Of a DNA stretch of 64,000 bases, positions 34,389 to 44,459 are shown one piece after another; position 1 is the first letter of the stretch; every line of letters begins with the position of its first letter. The stretch is from Brevundimonas sp. UBA7664 (GTDB lineage: Bacteria; Pseudomonadota; Alphaproteobacteria; Caulobacterales; Caulobacteraceae). The stretch covers positions 124,001-188,000 of the forward strand of contig NZ_DLHQ01000026.1 of the NCBI RefSeq assembly GCF_002483305.1. Reading direction: 5' to 3'. The notes under the pieces are model-generated. The model saw only the letters and a list, made by a program, of their open reading frames with translations. It did not search any database and had not been told where the DNA came from. The position numbers were made by a program, and so were the translations under genes.

Positions 34389-36101
34389 TCAGGCGGCCGC
34401 GACCTCAGCCGGTGTCCGTTCGCCGGCGCAGGCCTGGGCCAGGGTCGAAGCCAGCAGGACGGGGTCGATCGGCTTGGTCAGGAAGGCGTGGACCCCCGCC
34501 GCGTCCCAGGCGGCGCGGTGCACGTCCAGGGCATTGGCGGTCAGGGCGACGACCGGCGTGGCCCCGTTCATGGCGCCGGCGCGAATCCGGCGCGTAGCCT
34601 CGAGCCCGTCCATCACCGGCATCTGCATGTCCATCAGGATGGCGTCAAACCTCTGTCCGGACGCCGCCTCCAGCGCCTCCGCCCCGTTCTCGACCAGCGT
34701 CAGGCGGCAGCCGTGCGGCTCCAGCAACAGCTGCAGAATGCGGCGGTTCACCTCGTGATCATCGGCGGCGAGAATCGAGCGCCCCATGAGCGATCCGGTC
34801 GTCTCCAGCGGGCGCACCGGTTGGGCGGCCTCGCCCTCGACCGCCTGCATCGGCAGGCTGAGGGTGAAGGTCGAGCCCTGGCCGTCCACGCTCTCGGCGG
34901 CCAACGATCCGCCCATCAGCTCCGCGAGCTTGCGGCTGATCGACAGGCCCAACCCCGTGCCGCCATAGCGGCGCGTGGTGCCCACGTCCGCCTGTTCGAA
35001 ACTGTTGAAGATCTGGCCCAGTCGATCCGCCGGGATGCCGCACCCGGTGTCTGTCACGGCCACGTTCAGCCGCTCGCCGTCCCAGCCGACCGCGATGACG
35101 ATCTCGCCGTCGTGGGTGAATTTCACCGCATTGGACAACAGGTTGAAGAGGATTTGCTGGACCCGCAGGGGATCGGTCCGCACGGCGGCGGGCACATCAG
35201 AGGCGACGCGCACCTTCAGCCGGACGCCGTTGGCCAGGGCGCGCGGCTCCCACAGGCGAACGAGGGTCGACAGCCGGTCGCGCACGCTCATGTCGGCGCT
35301 GTCCAGCTCCATCTTGCCCGCCTCGATCTTGGAGAAGTCGAGCACGTCGTTGAGCAGGCCCATCAGAACGTCGCCCGCGTCGATCAGCATCGACACATGC
35401 TCCCGCTGCTGCCCGTCCAGACGGGTGCGGCGCAACAGGTTGGCGGCCGAGATCACGGCATTCATCGGCGTGCGGATCTCGTGGCTGACCACGGCGAGGA
35501 AGTCCGACTTGGCGGCGCTGGCCACCTCGGCCTTGCGGCGCGCGGCCAGGAGCGCGCTGGTGGTCGAACTGCTCTGCCGGACCGCCACCACGAGGTGGCT
35601 CATATACAGGACGCAGCCGATGGCGATCAGCAGCTCGTGCCAGTTCTGGCTGGAGAGGGCGCTGTAGACCGGCAGGCCGAAGAAATAGAGTGCGTGGGGG
35701 ATGACCGCCGAGATCAGGATCGGCCGGGCATGATGCATGTGCAGGCTGACGTGCAGCAGGCCGCCGGCGCACTGGACCATGGCGAACACCTGGCCCACGT
35801 CGCCGCCCCGGAACCACATATAGGCGCTCATAGCGGCATAGACCGCCACGCTGAGCACCGTGGTGGCGCAGCTCAGCCCGAGCCAGACGCGGTCCGGCCG
35901 CCATTCCGGGCGCCGCCGGAAGCGGCTGAAGACGGCCCAGTCCAGGGCCTGGGTGACCAGCACCGCCGCGAACCAGACGGGCGGCCAGATCGAGGGCGCC
36001 ACGAACCAGGCCGTGCAGCCGATGAAGGCCGCCAGCGCGATCCGCGTCTTGAGCTCCCGGTATCGCACTTGCGACACCATGGCATAGGCCGTGGTCGTCA
36101 T
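34389..36101 (-). CDS. Membrane-anchored hybrid sensor histidine kinase/response regulator
   Basis: A 570-residue protein. The first ~180 residues hold about six hydrophobic helices forming an integral-membrane sensor. HisKA has His207 in VVSHEIRTPMNAV; the ATPase has LFNLLSNAVKF, DTGCGIP and GTGLGLSISRKL; a receiver carries Asp491 in LMDMQMPVMDG and LTKPIDP. No separate output domain is present, so phosphoryl transfer to a partner is expected. It stands 3 nt from the convergent racemase gene. Confidence 0.9.
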   Translation of the reverse strand: MTTTAYAMVSQVRYRELKTRIALAAFIGCTAWFVAPSIWPPVWFAAVLVTQALDWAVFSRFRRRPEWRPDRVWLGLSCATTVLSVAVYAAMSAYMWFRGGDVGQVFAMVQCAGGLLHVSLHMHHARPILISAVIPHALYFFGLPVYSALSSQNWHELLIAIGCVLYMSHLVVAVRQSSSTTSALLAARRKAEVASAAKSDFLAVVSHEIRTPMNAVISAANLLRRTRLDGQQREHVSMLIDAGDVLMGLLNDVLDFSKIEAGKMELDSADMSVRDRLSTLVRLWEPRALANGVRLKVRVASDVPAAVRTDPLRVQQILFNLLSNAVKFTHDGEIVIAVGWDGERLNVAVTDTGCGIPADRLGQIFNSFEQADVGTTRRYGGTGLGLSISRKLAELMGGSLAAESVDGQGSTFTLSLPMQAVEGEAAQPVRPLETTGSLMGRSILAADDHEVNRRILQLLLEPHGCRLTLVENGAEALEAASGQRFDAILMDMQMPVMDGLEATRRIRAGAMNGATPVVALTANALDVHRAAWDAAGVHAFLTKPIDPVLLASTLAQACAGERTPAEVAAA

Positions 36102-36186
36102 TCTCGCCCCTCCAGAGTCTGGACTACGCCGAATTCTGAAAGGATTGGTTGCCGTGCGTGGTGACCAGACGCGCGTTCGCCGCTAT

Positions 36187-36211
36187 GGAACAGGCGAACC
36201 GGCCGCGCGTT
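36187..36211 (+). promoter_or_regulatory. EcfG-type general stress promoter upstream of the lipoprotein-tamAB region
   Basis: GGAAC at 36187-36191 and CGTT at 36208-36211 are separated by exactly 16 nt, a full match to the EcfG (sigma-T) consensus. Transcription would start near 36218, about 24 nt before the lipoprotein start at 36242. A long transcript could include tamA and tamB. Confidence 0.6.
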
Positions 36212-36241
36212 GCAAGGCCGATCCCGGGGGAGATGATGCCG

Positions 36242-36499
36242 ATGAAGCGCCTGATTGCCTTTTTGACCCTGACCACCGCCCTCGGCCTGGCCGCGTGCGA
36301 AGATCCTGCGTCCAACGAGCCCGAGTACGGCGAAGCGCCGATGGAGGTCCCGATGGCCCCCGCCGCAGAGGACGTCGGCGCGCCGGCCGCAGCGCCCAGC
36401 GCCGTCGATACGCCGCCGCTCGACTCGACCACCCTGCCGTCCGAGAAGCGCTCGTCCGAGGAATCCGTGAAACCGGAAAGCGAAACCCTCTTCTATTGA
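36242..36499 (+). CDS. Small acidic lipoprotein
   Basis: An 85-residue protein with a lipoprotein signal (MKRLIAFLTLTTALGLAACE; lipobox LAAC, Cys at residue 19) and a short, disordered Pro/Ala/Glu-rich mature part ending in SETLFY. ATG 36242 leaves nine bases after GGGGGAG; ATGs at 36236 and 36233 are alternatives. Preceded by a consensus EcfG promoter and followed by tamA after 75 nt. Function unknown. Confidence 0.75.
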   Translation: MKRLIAFLTLTTALGLAACEDPASNEPEYGEAPMEVPMAPAAEDVGAPAAAPSAVDTPPLDSTTLPSEKRSSEESVKPESETLFY

Positions 36500-36574
36500 T
36501 CCCGGCCGCCGCCCCATCGGCGCCACAGACGGATGCGACGGCGTCGACCTCCGCGCCCTGACGAAGGTTCCAGC

Positions 36575-38365
36575 TTGACGCCAAGGCCCGCCCTGTTTTT
36601 CGTCGGCACGGCGGGCTTCCTGCTTCTGGCCTCCGCCGCAGCCGCCGACCCGCGCGCCCAGATTCGGGGCGAAATGGACGACGAACTGCGCGCCCAGCTG
36701 GTTCGCGCCGTCGGCGAGGTCGATGACCCCCCTTCCAATCGCTTCGAAGCCCGACGCCGCGCACGCGGCGCCCTTGAGGCGGCCGAGGCCTTGCTGCGCT
36801 CCGAGGGCTACTACCAGCCGGTGCTTGAGGACGTCGTCGAGGGCGAGGAGACGCCGGTCGCGATCGTCAATGTCACCCCGGGACGCCGTTTCGAACTGGC
36901 CGAGGTCCAGGTGCTCTGGGCCGCCCCCGCGCCCGATGCCGAGACCGAGACTGCTGTTCGCGGCGAGATCGGGCTTGTTCCCGGTCAACCCGGCCGCGCG
37001 GCTGATGTCATTTCCGGCGAGGGACGGATTGTCGCCGGCCTGACCCGACGCGGCTATGCCGACGCGGAGGCGCGACCGCGCCGCGTCGTGGTCGATCACG
37101 CGGCGTTCACGGTCCAGCCCAACTACAGCATCGCCTCGGGGCCGCTCGTGCGGCTCGACGGGGTGCGGCTGGAGACGCGGGGCCCGACCAATCCCGACTG
37201 GGTCGCGGGTCTGGCCCCATGGCGCGAGGGCGAGGTCTATGATCCCGAGGATGTCGCCGAACTGGAACGGCGGCTTCTGGAAACCGGCGTCTATGACGGC
37301 GTCGGCGTGGCCCTGGCGCCGACCGACCAGACCAATGCCGATGGCCACCGGCCGATCATCGTCACCCTGACCGACCGTCCGCGCCGCATCCTCGAGGCCG
37401 GAGCGACCTTCTCGACCGCCGAGGGGTCGGGCGTGGACCTGATCTGGACCTGGCACAACCGGTTCGGGCGGGCCGACACCCTGGTCTGGCAGGCCCGCGC
37501 CGCCGATGTGGACAGCCGGCTGGGCGTGTCCCTCAGCCTGCCGCACTGGCGCCGCCCCGGAGAGACGCTCAGGCTGTCGACCGCCCTGCTGAACGAGGAC
37601 ACCGAGGCCTACCGCCGCACCGCCATCGCCCTCGCCGCCGACCTGCAACAGCGGATCGGCAAGACGTCTTATCTCAGCTACGGCGTCGGCCTGGATGCCG
37701 GCCAGTATCACGAGAGCCGTTTCGATCCCTTCACCCAGTTGCCGGTCGCGTTCGACCGCGACCTGGTGATCCTGACCGGCCGGGCGAGCGCCTATCTGGA
37801 CCGGTCGAACGATCCGCTCGATCCGACCACCGGCTGGCGTCTGACCCTCTCGGCCCAGCCCACCGCCGTGGCCGGCGAGGACACGGTGCTGTTCCTGCGC
37901 ACCGAGGGCCAGGCCACCGCCTATCTGCCGCTTCAGGCCGGAGCGAAGACCGTGCTGGCCGGGCGGGTCAGGATCGGGTCGATCATCGGCGGCGCGGAAC
38001 TGACCGTGCCCGCGGACCGTCTGTTCTATTCGGGCGGCGGCGGCTCGGTGCGCGGCTTCGAATACCAGGGGGTGGGCCCTCGCCTGCCCGACAACACGCC
38101 ACGCGGCGGGCTGAGCCTGTTCGAGACCTCGATCGAGATCCGCCGCGACGTCTGGCGCAATTTCCAGGCCGTGGCCTTCGTCGACGCGGGCGCCATCGGC
38201 TTCCAGGAGACGCCGAACTTCAACAATCTGCGCTACGGCGCCGGGGTCGGCGTGCGCTACAAACTCCCGTTCGGCCCGATCCGCGCCGACATCGCCGTCC
38301 CGCTGGACCGCCGCGACGGCGACGCTGACTTCCAAATCTACGTCAGTATCGGACAGGCGTTTTGA
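36575..38365 (+). CDS. tamA: Outer-membrane assembly factor TamA (Omp85 family)
   Basis: A 596-residue outer-membrane protein. After a signal peptide (ALFFVGTAGFLLLASAAAA) come POTRA domains (about residues 30-260; VNVTPGRRFELAEVQVLWAA, PWREGEVYDPEDVAELERRL) and a 16-strand-type barrel with the Omp85 loop FYSGGGGSVRGFEYQGVGPR and a terminal aromatic residue (IGQAF). With TamB it helps insert outer-membrane proteins and move lipids. TTG 36575 has GAAGG 7 nt upstream; ATG 36533 would add 14 residues. Its stop overlaps the tamB start. Confidence 0.9.
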   Translation: MTPRPALFFVGTAGFLLLASAAAADPRAQIRGEMDDELRAQLVRAVGEVDDPPSNRFEARRRARGALEAAEALLRSEGYYQPVLEDVVEGEETPVAIVNVTPGRRFELAEVQVLWAAPAPDAETETAVRGEIGLVPGQPGRAADVISGEGRIVAGLTRRGYADAEARPRRVVVDHAAFTVQPNYSIASGPLVRLDGVRLETRGPTNPDWVAGLAPWREGEVYDPEDVAELERRLLETGVYDGVGVALAPTDQTNADGHRPIIVTLTDRPRRILEAGATFSTAEGSGVDLIWTWHNRFGRADTLVWQARAADVDSRLGVSLSLPHWRRPGETLRLSTALLNEDTEAYRRTAIALAADLQQRIGKTSYLSYGVGLDAGQYHESRFDPFTQLPVAFDRDLVILTGRASAYLDRSNDPLDPTTGWRLTLSAQPTAVAGEDTVLFLRTEGQATAYLPLQAGAKTVLAGRVRIGSIIGGAELTVPADRLFYSGGGGSVRGFEYQGVGPRLPDNTPRGGLSLFETSIEIRRDVWRNFQAVAFVDAGAIGFQETPNFNNLRYGAGVGVRYKLPFGPIRADIAVPLDRRDGDADFQIYVSIGQAF

Positions 38366-41300
38366 CCGAGGTCCCGCCCACCGACGACGCGCCCGACACG
38401 CCCGCAGAGACGGCGAAGAAGAAGCGCACGCGGCTCCAGGCCCTCGCCTTCTTCGGCGGCATGGCCGCTGCCGTTCTCGCGGCGCTGCTGATCGTCAGCG
38501 CGGTCGGCGGACGGATGTATCTGCTGTCCGACTCGGGCCGGGGGCTGGTGACCAGTTTCGTCGCCGGCAAGAAGATCGGCCGCTATGGCCGGATCAATGT
38601 CGAGGGCGTGCGCGGCGACCTGTTCGACGATTTCACCATCGACCGCGTCACCGTCACCGACGCCAGCGGCGTTTGGCTGGAGGCGCGCAAGGTCCGCGTC
38701 GACTGGGACTGGTGGCAACTGGTCGCGCGCCGCTTCCACGCCACCGATGTCGAGGCCGAGGTCATCCGCCTGATCCGTCGTCCCGAGGTCGAGCCGACGA
38801 CGGAGCCCCCCGGGCCGCAACCACTGTCGATCGACATCGACCGGTTCGCCGCCGATGTGGAGCTTCTGGAAGGCTTCAGCCAGGAGTACGGCCGCTGGAG
38901 GCTGTCGGGCGAGGCCGACGTCCCGCGCAAGGGGCCCAAGAAGGCCATCCTCAACGCCGCCAGCAACAGCCGGCCGGGCGACTATCTGCGCATCAATGCG
39001 ACCGTCGGGGACAGCATCGGCGATCTGCGGCTGAACCTGAGAGCCAACGAGGCCCGTGGCGGGCCGCTGGCCGGGGCCCTGGGCTATTCCCCGGACCGAC
39101 CCTTCTTCGCCACGGCGATCGTCAATGGCGAAGTCATCGACGCGGTCGTGCGCACCGGGGACTTCGTGCCCCTGGTGATCAAGGGCCGCTACGGCGAGAC
39201 CCGGACGCGGATTTCCGGCTTCGCGGACTTTTCCGGATCGGACCTGCTGGCGCCGTTCGCCGAGCGGATCGGACGCACCGCCCGGTTCGGCTTCGCGACC
39301 TCGACCGACAGCGATGACGACGGCCACATCGGCGTCGGCTGGCGGCTCATGGCCGAGAACCTGGACTCCAGCGCCAGCGGCGAGATCCGGCTCTCGGACC
39401 GGAGCAGTCCGGAGGGGATCAAACTCGACGTCTCGACCCGGTCGCTGACGCGGCTGGTCGGCCAGAGCGCGGCGGGGCCGGCGGCCTACAAGGGGGTGTT
39501 CCGCGGCGATGCGGCGGCCTGGCGGCTGGACGGCTCGGTCGACCTGATCGGCGCGGACGTGTCGAGCTACCGGGCGCAGCGCATCCGCGGGCCGCTGAAC
39601 ATCCAGGTCCGGCTGGGCCGGATGGACATCGACGGGGACATCCGCGCCGCGGGCGGGTCCAGCGCCGGCATTGTCGGCGGCCTGCTGGGCGGCGCCCCGC
39701 GCGTGTCCTTCGAGGCGGCGCGCCAGGCGGACGGCGCCCTTCTGCTGGAGCGCATCGACCTGACCGGCGAGGCCCTGACCGTGACCGGTTCGGGCGGACG
39801 CAACCTGCTCGGCGCCCTCGGCTTCCGGGGCCGGGCCGAGATCACCGACGTCTCCCGCCTGCGCAAGGGCGCGAAGGGGGCGTTCGGCGGTCCGATCACG
39901 GCCTCGATGGCCCGGACCGGCGCCCCGTGGCGGCTGACCTTCGACGGGCGTGGCCGCGGGCTGGCGGTCGGCATGGAGGAACTGGACCGGCTGCTCGGCG
40001 CGACGCCCCGGCTACAGCTCACCGGGGCGCTCGACGGCGGCCGTATCGCCGTCGAGCGGGCGCAACTGACGGGCGCCCACGGCTCCGCCGCCGCGCGCGG
40101 GCTGATCGAGGGCGACGGGCGGCTGCGTCTGGCCCTGAATTGGGACGCGCGCGGGCCCTTCGGCGTCGGCCCCGTGGCGATCGACGGGGCCATGACCGGC
40201 GAGGGCGCCCTGACCGGCACCCTGGCCCAGCCGCGCGCCGATCTGACCGCTGCCTTCGGCCAGGTCAGCGCCGGCGCCCTGACCCTGACCGACGCCGAGA
40301 TGGTGCTGAGCTTCCGCCGCGGCGCCGACGCCTCGGACGGTCGGATCGCGGTGACGGCGGGATCGAACTACGGCCCGGCCCGGGCCAGCGGAAACTTCTT
40401 CCTCGGCGGCGACCGCATCCGGCTGACCGACGTGGACCTGAACGCCGGCGGGGTGACGGCCCAGGGGGCGATCGCCCTGTCGAACAATGTCCCGTCCAGC
40501 GCCGACCTGACCTTCACCGCCCGGCCGGGCGCCTTCCTGGCCTCGGGAACCGCCGACGGCCGGATCCGCCTGACCGAGGGCGCGGGGGCCGAGACGGCGA
40601 TCCTCGACGTCACCGGCCGCAATGTGCGGCTGGCGGGATCGACCTGGATCATCCGCACCCTGAACCTGAACGGCCGCGGCACGCTGGAGCGCCTGCCGTT
40701 CACCCTGAACGCCGACGTCGGCGGGGCCACGCCGGTGTCGTTCGACGGAACCGGCGTCTATTCCCGCGACGGCCCCGCCCAGTCGATCGTGCTGGAGGGC
40801 GCCGGCCGGGTGCGCGAGATCGCCTTCGCCACCCGCAATCCGGCGGTGATTGCCCTGTCCGGCGACGGCCGGGTGGCGCGCGTCGATCTGGGCATCGGCG
40901 GCGGGGTGCTGCTGGGGGAACTGCGCCAGGATTCGCGCGCGGCCATCATCGAGGCCAATCTGACCAGCGTCGACCTGGGCTCGCTGATCCAGGACATGCG
41001 CGGGCGGCTGACGGGCCGGCTGTCGCTGCGCGGCGCCGGCGACGACCTGTCCGGCTCGGCCAACATCACCCTGGACGACATCCGCAGCATCGACGCGCCG
41101 CGCGGCATCGCGGTCGACGGCACGCTGAACGCCCTGCTGCTCAACAACACCCTGCGCATCCAGGCCAATGCCGCCGATGGCGACGCAGTCCGCGCCGTCG
41201 CCGATATCACCCTGCCGGTCGAGGCCTCCGCCGCGCCCCTGCGCCTGGCCATCGTCCGGACCCGCGACTTGTCCGGCGAAATCTCGATCCAGGGCCAGAT

Positions 41301-42585
41301 CCAGCCGATCTGGGACCTGCTGGCCGGCGGCGAGCGCTCGCTGGCGGGCCAGATCGACGCCACCGCCACCCTGGCGGGGTCCCTCGCCGACCCGCGCATC
41401 AACGGACGCCTGAATCTGCGGGAGGGCACATTCCGCGACAGCGCCACCGGCGTCCGCCTCGAGAACGTCACCCTCGCCAGCCGCTTCGACGACACGACCG
41501 GTCTGGTGGAGACCTTCAGCGCCAACGACGGCGCGGGCGGCTCGGTCAGCGGCAACGGGCGGATCGGCCTGAAACAGGGCTCCGGCTCCAGCTTCCAGCT
41601 GCTGTTTAACCGCTTCCGCATCATCGACAACGACATCGCCGAGGCCAAGGCCTCCGGGCCCCTGACCGTGACCCGCGGCGTGGACGGCAACATCACGCTG
41701 AACGGCGAAATGGATATCGACGAGGCGCGCATCGAGGCCAATCCGCCCGGCTCGACCGGAATCGTCCGGATGGACGTCATCGAGATCAACAAACCCGGCG
41801 GCGACATTCCCGAAGAAGAGCAGAACCGCCAGCGCGGCCTGCAGTTCGGCCTCAACATCGCCCTGCGTTCCCCCGGCGGCGACGTGCGGGTGATCGGGCG
41901 GGGGCTGAATGTCGAGATGAACGTCGATGCCCGGGTCACCGGCACCATCGCCCGCCCGGTGCTGGGCGGAACGGCGCGGGTGGTGCGGGGCGACTATGAT
42001 TTCGCCGGCAAGCGGTTCGTGTTTGACGAGCGGGGCACGGTCAGCCTGTCGACCAATCCCGAGCAGATCCGGCTCAACCTCACCGCCACGCGCGAGGACC
42101 CGGCCCTGACGGCCACCATCCGCGTCACCGGCACGGCGGCGCGGCCCGAGATCGTGCTGAGCTCGACCCCGGACCTGCCACAGGACGAAATCCTGTCCCA
42201 GGTGCTGTTCGGGCGGTCGGCGTCGCAGCTGTCCGCCTTCGAGGCGGCCCAGCTGGCCGCCGGCGTGGCGGCGCTGGCCGGCGGCGGCGGCTTCGACGTG
42301 ATCGGAAATTTGAGAGAACTGGCGGGCCTCGACCGGTTGTCGTTCGGCGGCGAGGCCTCGAGCCTGACGGTAGCGGGCGGGCGCTACATCACCGATGACG
42401 TCTATCTCGAGGTCATCGGCGGCGGCGAGAACGGCGCGGCGGTCAATGTCGAATGGCAGGTGCGCCGCAATCTGACGGTCAGTTCGAAATTCGGCGGCCA
42501 GGGCGAGGCCAGCCTGTCGATCCGCTGGCGCCGTCAGTCCCGGGAGCCGGGCGCCGGTCGCGAGGACCGACGCCCGAACCGCTGA
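38362..42585 (+). CDS. tamB: Translocation and assembly module protein TamB
   Basis: A 1407-residue inner-membrane-anchored periplasmic protein. One N-terminal signal anchor (about 28-50) is followed by a long AsmA-like beta-rich region that forms a groove for lipid or substrate between membranes, and a C-terminal DUF490/TamB domain (about 1060-1395) with ARVVRGDYDFAGKRFVFDER and LPQDEILSQVLFGRSASQLS. The TTG start (38362) overlaps the tamA stop, so the two are coupled. Family length ranges from about 1200 to 1500. Confidence 0.92.
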   Translation: MTEVPPTDDAPDTPAETAKKKRTRLQALAFFGGMAAAVLAALLIVSAVGGRMYLLSDSGRGLVTSFVAGKKIGRYGRINVEGVRGDLFDDFTIDRVTVTDASGVWLEARKVRVDWDWWQLVARRFHATDVEAEVIRLIRRPEVEPTTEPPGPQPLSIDIDRFAADVELLEGFSQEYGRWRLSGEADVPRKGPKKAILNAASNSRPGDYLRINATVGDSIGDLRLNLRANEARGGPLAGALGYSPDRPFFATAIVNGEVIDAVVRTGDFVPLVIKGRYGETRTRISGFADFSGSDLLAPFAERIGRTARFGFATSTDSDDDGHIGVGWRLMAENLDSSASGEIRLSDRSSPEGIKLDVSTRSLTRLVGQSAAGPAAYKGVFRGDAAAWRLDGSVDLIGADVSSYRAQRIRGPLNIQVRLGRMDIDGDIRAAGGSSAGIVGGLLGGAPRVSFEAARQADGALLLERIDLTGEALTVTGSGGRNLLGALGFRGRAEITDVSRLRKGAKGAFGGPITASMARTGAPWRLTFDGRGRGLAVGMEELDRLLGATPRLQLTGALDGGRIAVERAQLTGAHGSAAARGLIEGDGRLRLALNWDARGPFGVGPVAIDGAMTGEGALTGTLAQPRADLTAAFGQVSAGALTLTDAEMVLSFRRGADASDGRIAVTAGSNYGPARASGNFFLGGDRIRLTDVDLNAGGVTAQGAIALSNNVPSSADLTFTARPGAFLASGTADGRIRLTEGAGAETAILDVTGRNVRLAGSTWIIRTLNLNGRGTLERLPFTLNADVGGATPVSFDGTGVYSRDGPAQSIVLEGAGRVREIAFATRNPAVIALSGDGRVARVDLGIGGGVLLGELRQDSRAAIIEANLTSVDLGSLIQDMRGRLTGRLSLRGAGDDLSGSANITLDDIRSIDAPRGIAVDGTLNALLLNNTLRIQANAADGDAVRAVADITLPVEASAAPLRLAIVRTRDLSGEISIQGQIQPIWDLLAGGERSLAGQIDATATLAGSLADPRINGRLNLREGTFRDSATGVRLENVTLASRFDDTTGLVETFSANDGAGGSVSGNGRIGLKQGSGSSFQLLFNRFRIIDNDIAEAKASGPLTVTRGVDGNITLNGEMDIDEARIEANPPGSTGIVRMDVIEINKPGGDIPEEEQNRQRGLQFGLNIALRSPGGDVRVIGRGLNVEMNVDARVTGTIARPVLGGTARVVRGDYDFAGKRFVFDERGTVSLSTNPEQIRLNLTATREDPALTATIRVTGTAARPEIVLSSTPDLPQDEILSQVLFGRSASQLSAFEAAQLAAGVAALAGGGGFDVIGNLRELAGLDRLSFGGEASSLTVAGGRYITDDVYLEVIGGGENGAAVNVEWQVRRNLTVSSKFGGQGEASLSIRWRRQSREPGAGREDRRPNR

Positions 42586-42588
42586 TCT

Positions 42589-43101
42589 CTACTGGGCGGC
42601 GGCCATCCGGATCCGGTTGAGCGCACCGTTGCCCCGGATCGAGGCGATGTGGGTGATTGCGGCGACCACCATCAGGACGATCGTCATTACCGTCAGCCAC
42701 ATCGGCTGGGCCGAGGCTATCGCCGGCATGAAGAAGGCCAGGCAGGCGGTTCCAAAGCCCCAGATCACCAGAATCAGGAAGATGATCGGCAAGACCCCGT
42801 TCGGCTTGCGCCACTGGACCGCCGCCAGTCCCAGCTGGAGGACAACGAGAACGCCAGTCACGACCATGCCCGTCTGGGCCTGGCTCGCCATCTGTTCCGC
42901 CGAAGGCGCCTGGCCCAGCATCTGTTCCACCATGCCGCTGGCCGCAGCGATCCCCTCCTCGGTAGACGCATACCAGCCGGCGACGACCTGATTGATCGCG
43001 CCGATCACCATGCCGACGGCGCTGACGCGTGCCGCATCGAGCGCTGCCTGCTCGGTTGCAAGGTTGGCCGTCGGATTCGACGCCTTGATCCAGTCAGTCA
43101 T
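42589..43101 (-). CDS. Hypothetical four-TM membrane protein
   Basis: A 170-residue protein of unknown family with about four helices: one near residues 23-42, then VVTGVLVVLQLGLAAVQW, PIIFLILVIWGFGTACLAFF and LTVMTIVLMVVAAITHI. A loop between the first two is Met/Gln-rich. GGGAGGGA lies about 8 nt before ATG 43101. Convergent with tamB, divergent from the M20 gene. Function unknown. Confidence 0.78.
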   Translation of the reverse strand: MTDWIKASNPTANLATEQAALDAARVSAVGMVIGAINQVVAGWYASTEEGIAAASGMVEQMLGQAPSAEQMASQAQTGMVVTGVLVVLQLGLAAVQWRKPNGVLPIIFLILVIWGFGTACLAFFMPAIASAQPMWLTVMTIVLMVVAAITHIASIRGNGALNRIRMAAAQ

Positions 43102-43204
43102 TGAGTAGTCCCTCCCTGAAGATGGCCGAGCCTAGACCGCTCGCGCCCGGGGCGGAAGCTACCTGGCTTCACCTTTGCGGCCCGGGCCGCTAGGGTCCGC
43201 CCGC

Positions 43205-44455
43205 ATGCGGATTCTGCCCCCCGACCAGTTCGTGCTCGACCATGTCGCGGCGCGCGAGACCGCCATCGTGGGGCGGGCGATCACATGGGCGAACGTCAAT
43301 TCGGGCAGCCGCAACGGCGAGGGGCTGGCGCAGGTTCTCGCCCTGCTTGAGGCTGAGGCCCGGCGCCTGCCGGCCGAGGTGGTTCGCATCCCGACGCAAG
43401 GCTCGACCACGGTGGGCGACGACGGCGCCGTCCGGACCGAGGCCCACGCCGACGCCCTGAAGATCACCGCCCGCCCCGACGCCCCGGTCCAGGTCGTGCT
43501 GACCGGCCACTACGACACCGTCTTTCCCACGGAGAGCGGGTTCCAGACCGTGACGACCCGCCCCGACGGCGCCCTGAACGGCCCCGGCATCGCCGACATG
43601 AAGGGCGGCATCTCCGTCCTGCTCGCGGCGCTCGAGGCGTTCGAAACCCATCCCGACCGCGAGCGCGTCGGCTGGACCGTCCTGTTGTCGCCCGACGAGG
43701 AGATCGGCTCGCCCGCCTCGGCGCCCCTGCTGGCCGAGCTCGGCGCCCGCGGCCACATCGGCCTGACCTATGAGCCGGCCCTGGCCGACGGGACCCTGGC
43801 CGGGGCGCGCAAGGGCAGCGGCAACTACCATCTGATCATCACCGGCAAGGCCGCCCACGCCGGTCGCGCCTTCCACGAAGGCGCCAACGCCGTCGCCGGC
43901 GCCGCCATCATCGCCGCCCGCCTGCACGCCCTGAACGGCCAGCGCGAGGGCGTGACGGTCAATGTGGCGAAGATCTCGGGCGGCGGGGCGCTGAACGTCG
44001 TCGCCGACAACGCCGTGGTCCGCTTCAACGTCCGCGTCCCCGACGCCCAGGCCTCCGCCTGGATCGCCGAGACGGTGCGCGGCATCGCCGCCGAGCCCCC
44101 CTTCCCCGGCCTGACGCTGGACCTGCACGGCGGCATGACCCGCGCGCCCAAGCCGATGGACGCCAGCCAGACCGCCCTGTTCGAGGCCGTGCGCCAGACC
44201 GGCGCCCTGCTGGGCCAGACCCTCGCCTGGAAGCCGTCGGGCGGGGTCTGCGAGGGCAACAATCTGCACGCCGCCGGCCTGCCCAATATCGACACGCTCG
44301 GGGTGCTGGGCGGCGACATCCATTCGGACCAGGAGTTCGCCTGGCCCGCCAGCTTCGTCGAACGCGCCCAGCTCAGCGCCCTGATCCTGTGCAAGATCGC
44401 CTCGGGCGAGATCGATGCGCTGAAACTCAAAGCCCTGCGTCTGGAGACGATCTAA
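43205..44455 (+). CDS. M20 family metallohydrolase at the head of the ast cluster
   Basis: A 416-residue two-metal peptidase/deacylase of the M20 (carboxypeptidase G2-like) family. Metal ligands: LTGHYDTVFP, IADMKGGI, SPDEEIGSP with the catalytic Glu, and the C-terminal His in GGDIHSDQEF. It precedes astA by 4 nt and runs with astA-astD-astB, while no AstE (the M14-type succinylglutamate desuccinylase) is present, so it may supply that last step by removing succinate from N-succinylglutamate; this is inference. The ATG at 43205 starts the homologous region. Confidence 0.86.
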   Translation: MRILPPDQFVLDHVAARETAIVGRAITWANVNSGSRNGEGLAQVLALLEAEARRLPAEVVRIPTQGSTTVGDDGAVRTEAHADALKITARPDAPVQVVLTGHYDTVFPTESGFQTVTTRPDGALNGPGIADMKGGISVLLAALEAFETHPDRERVGWTVLLSPDEEIGSPASAPLLAELGARGHIGLTYEPALADGTLAGARKGSGNYHLIITGKAAHAGRAFHEGANAVAGAAIIAARLHALNGQREGVTVNVAKISGGGALNVVADNAVVRFNVRVPDAQASAWIAETVRGIAAEPPFPGLTLDLHGGMTRAPKPMDASQTALFEAVRQTGALLGQTLAWKPSGGVCEGNNLHAAGLPNIDTLGVLGGDIHSDQEFAWPASFVERAQLSALILCKIASGEIDALKLKALRLETI

Positions 44456-44459
44456 CCCC

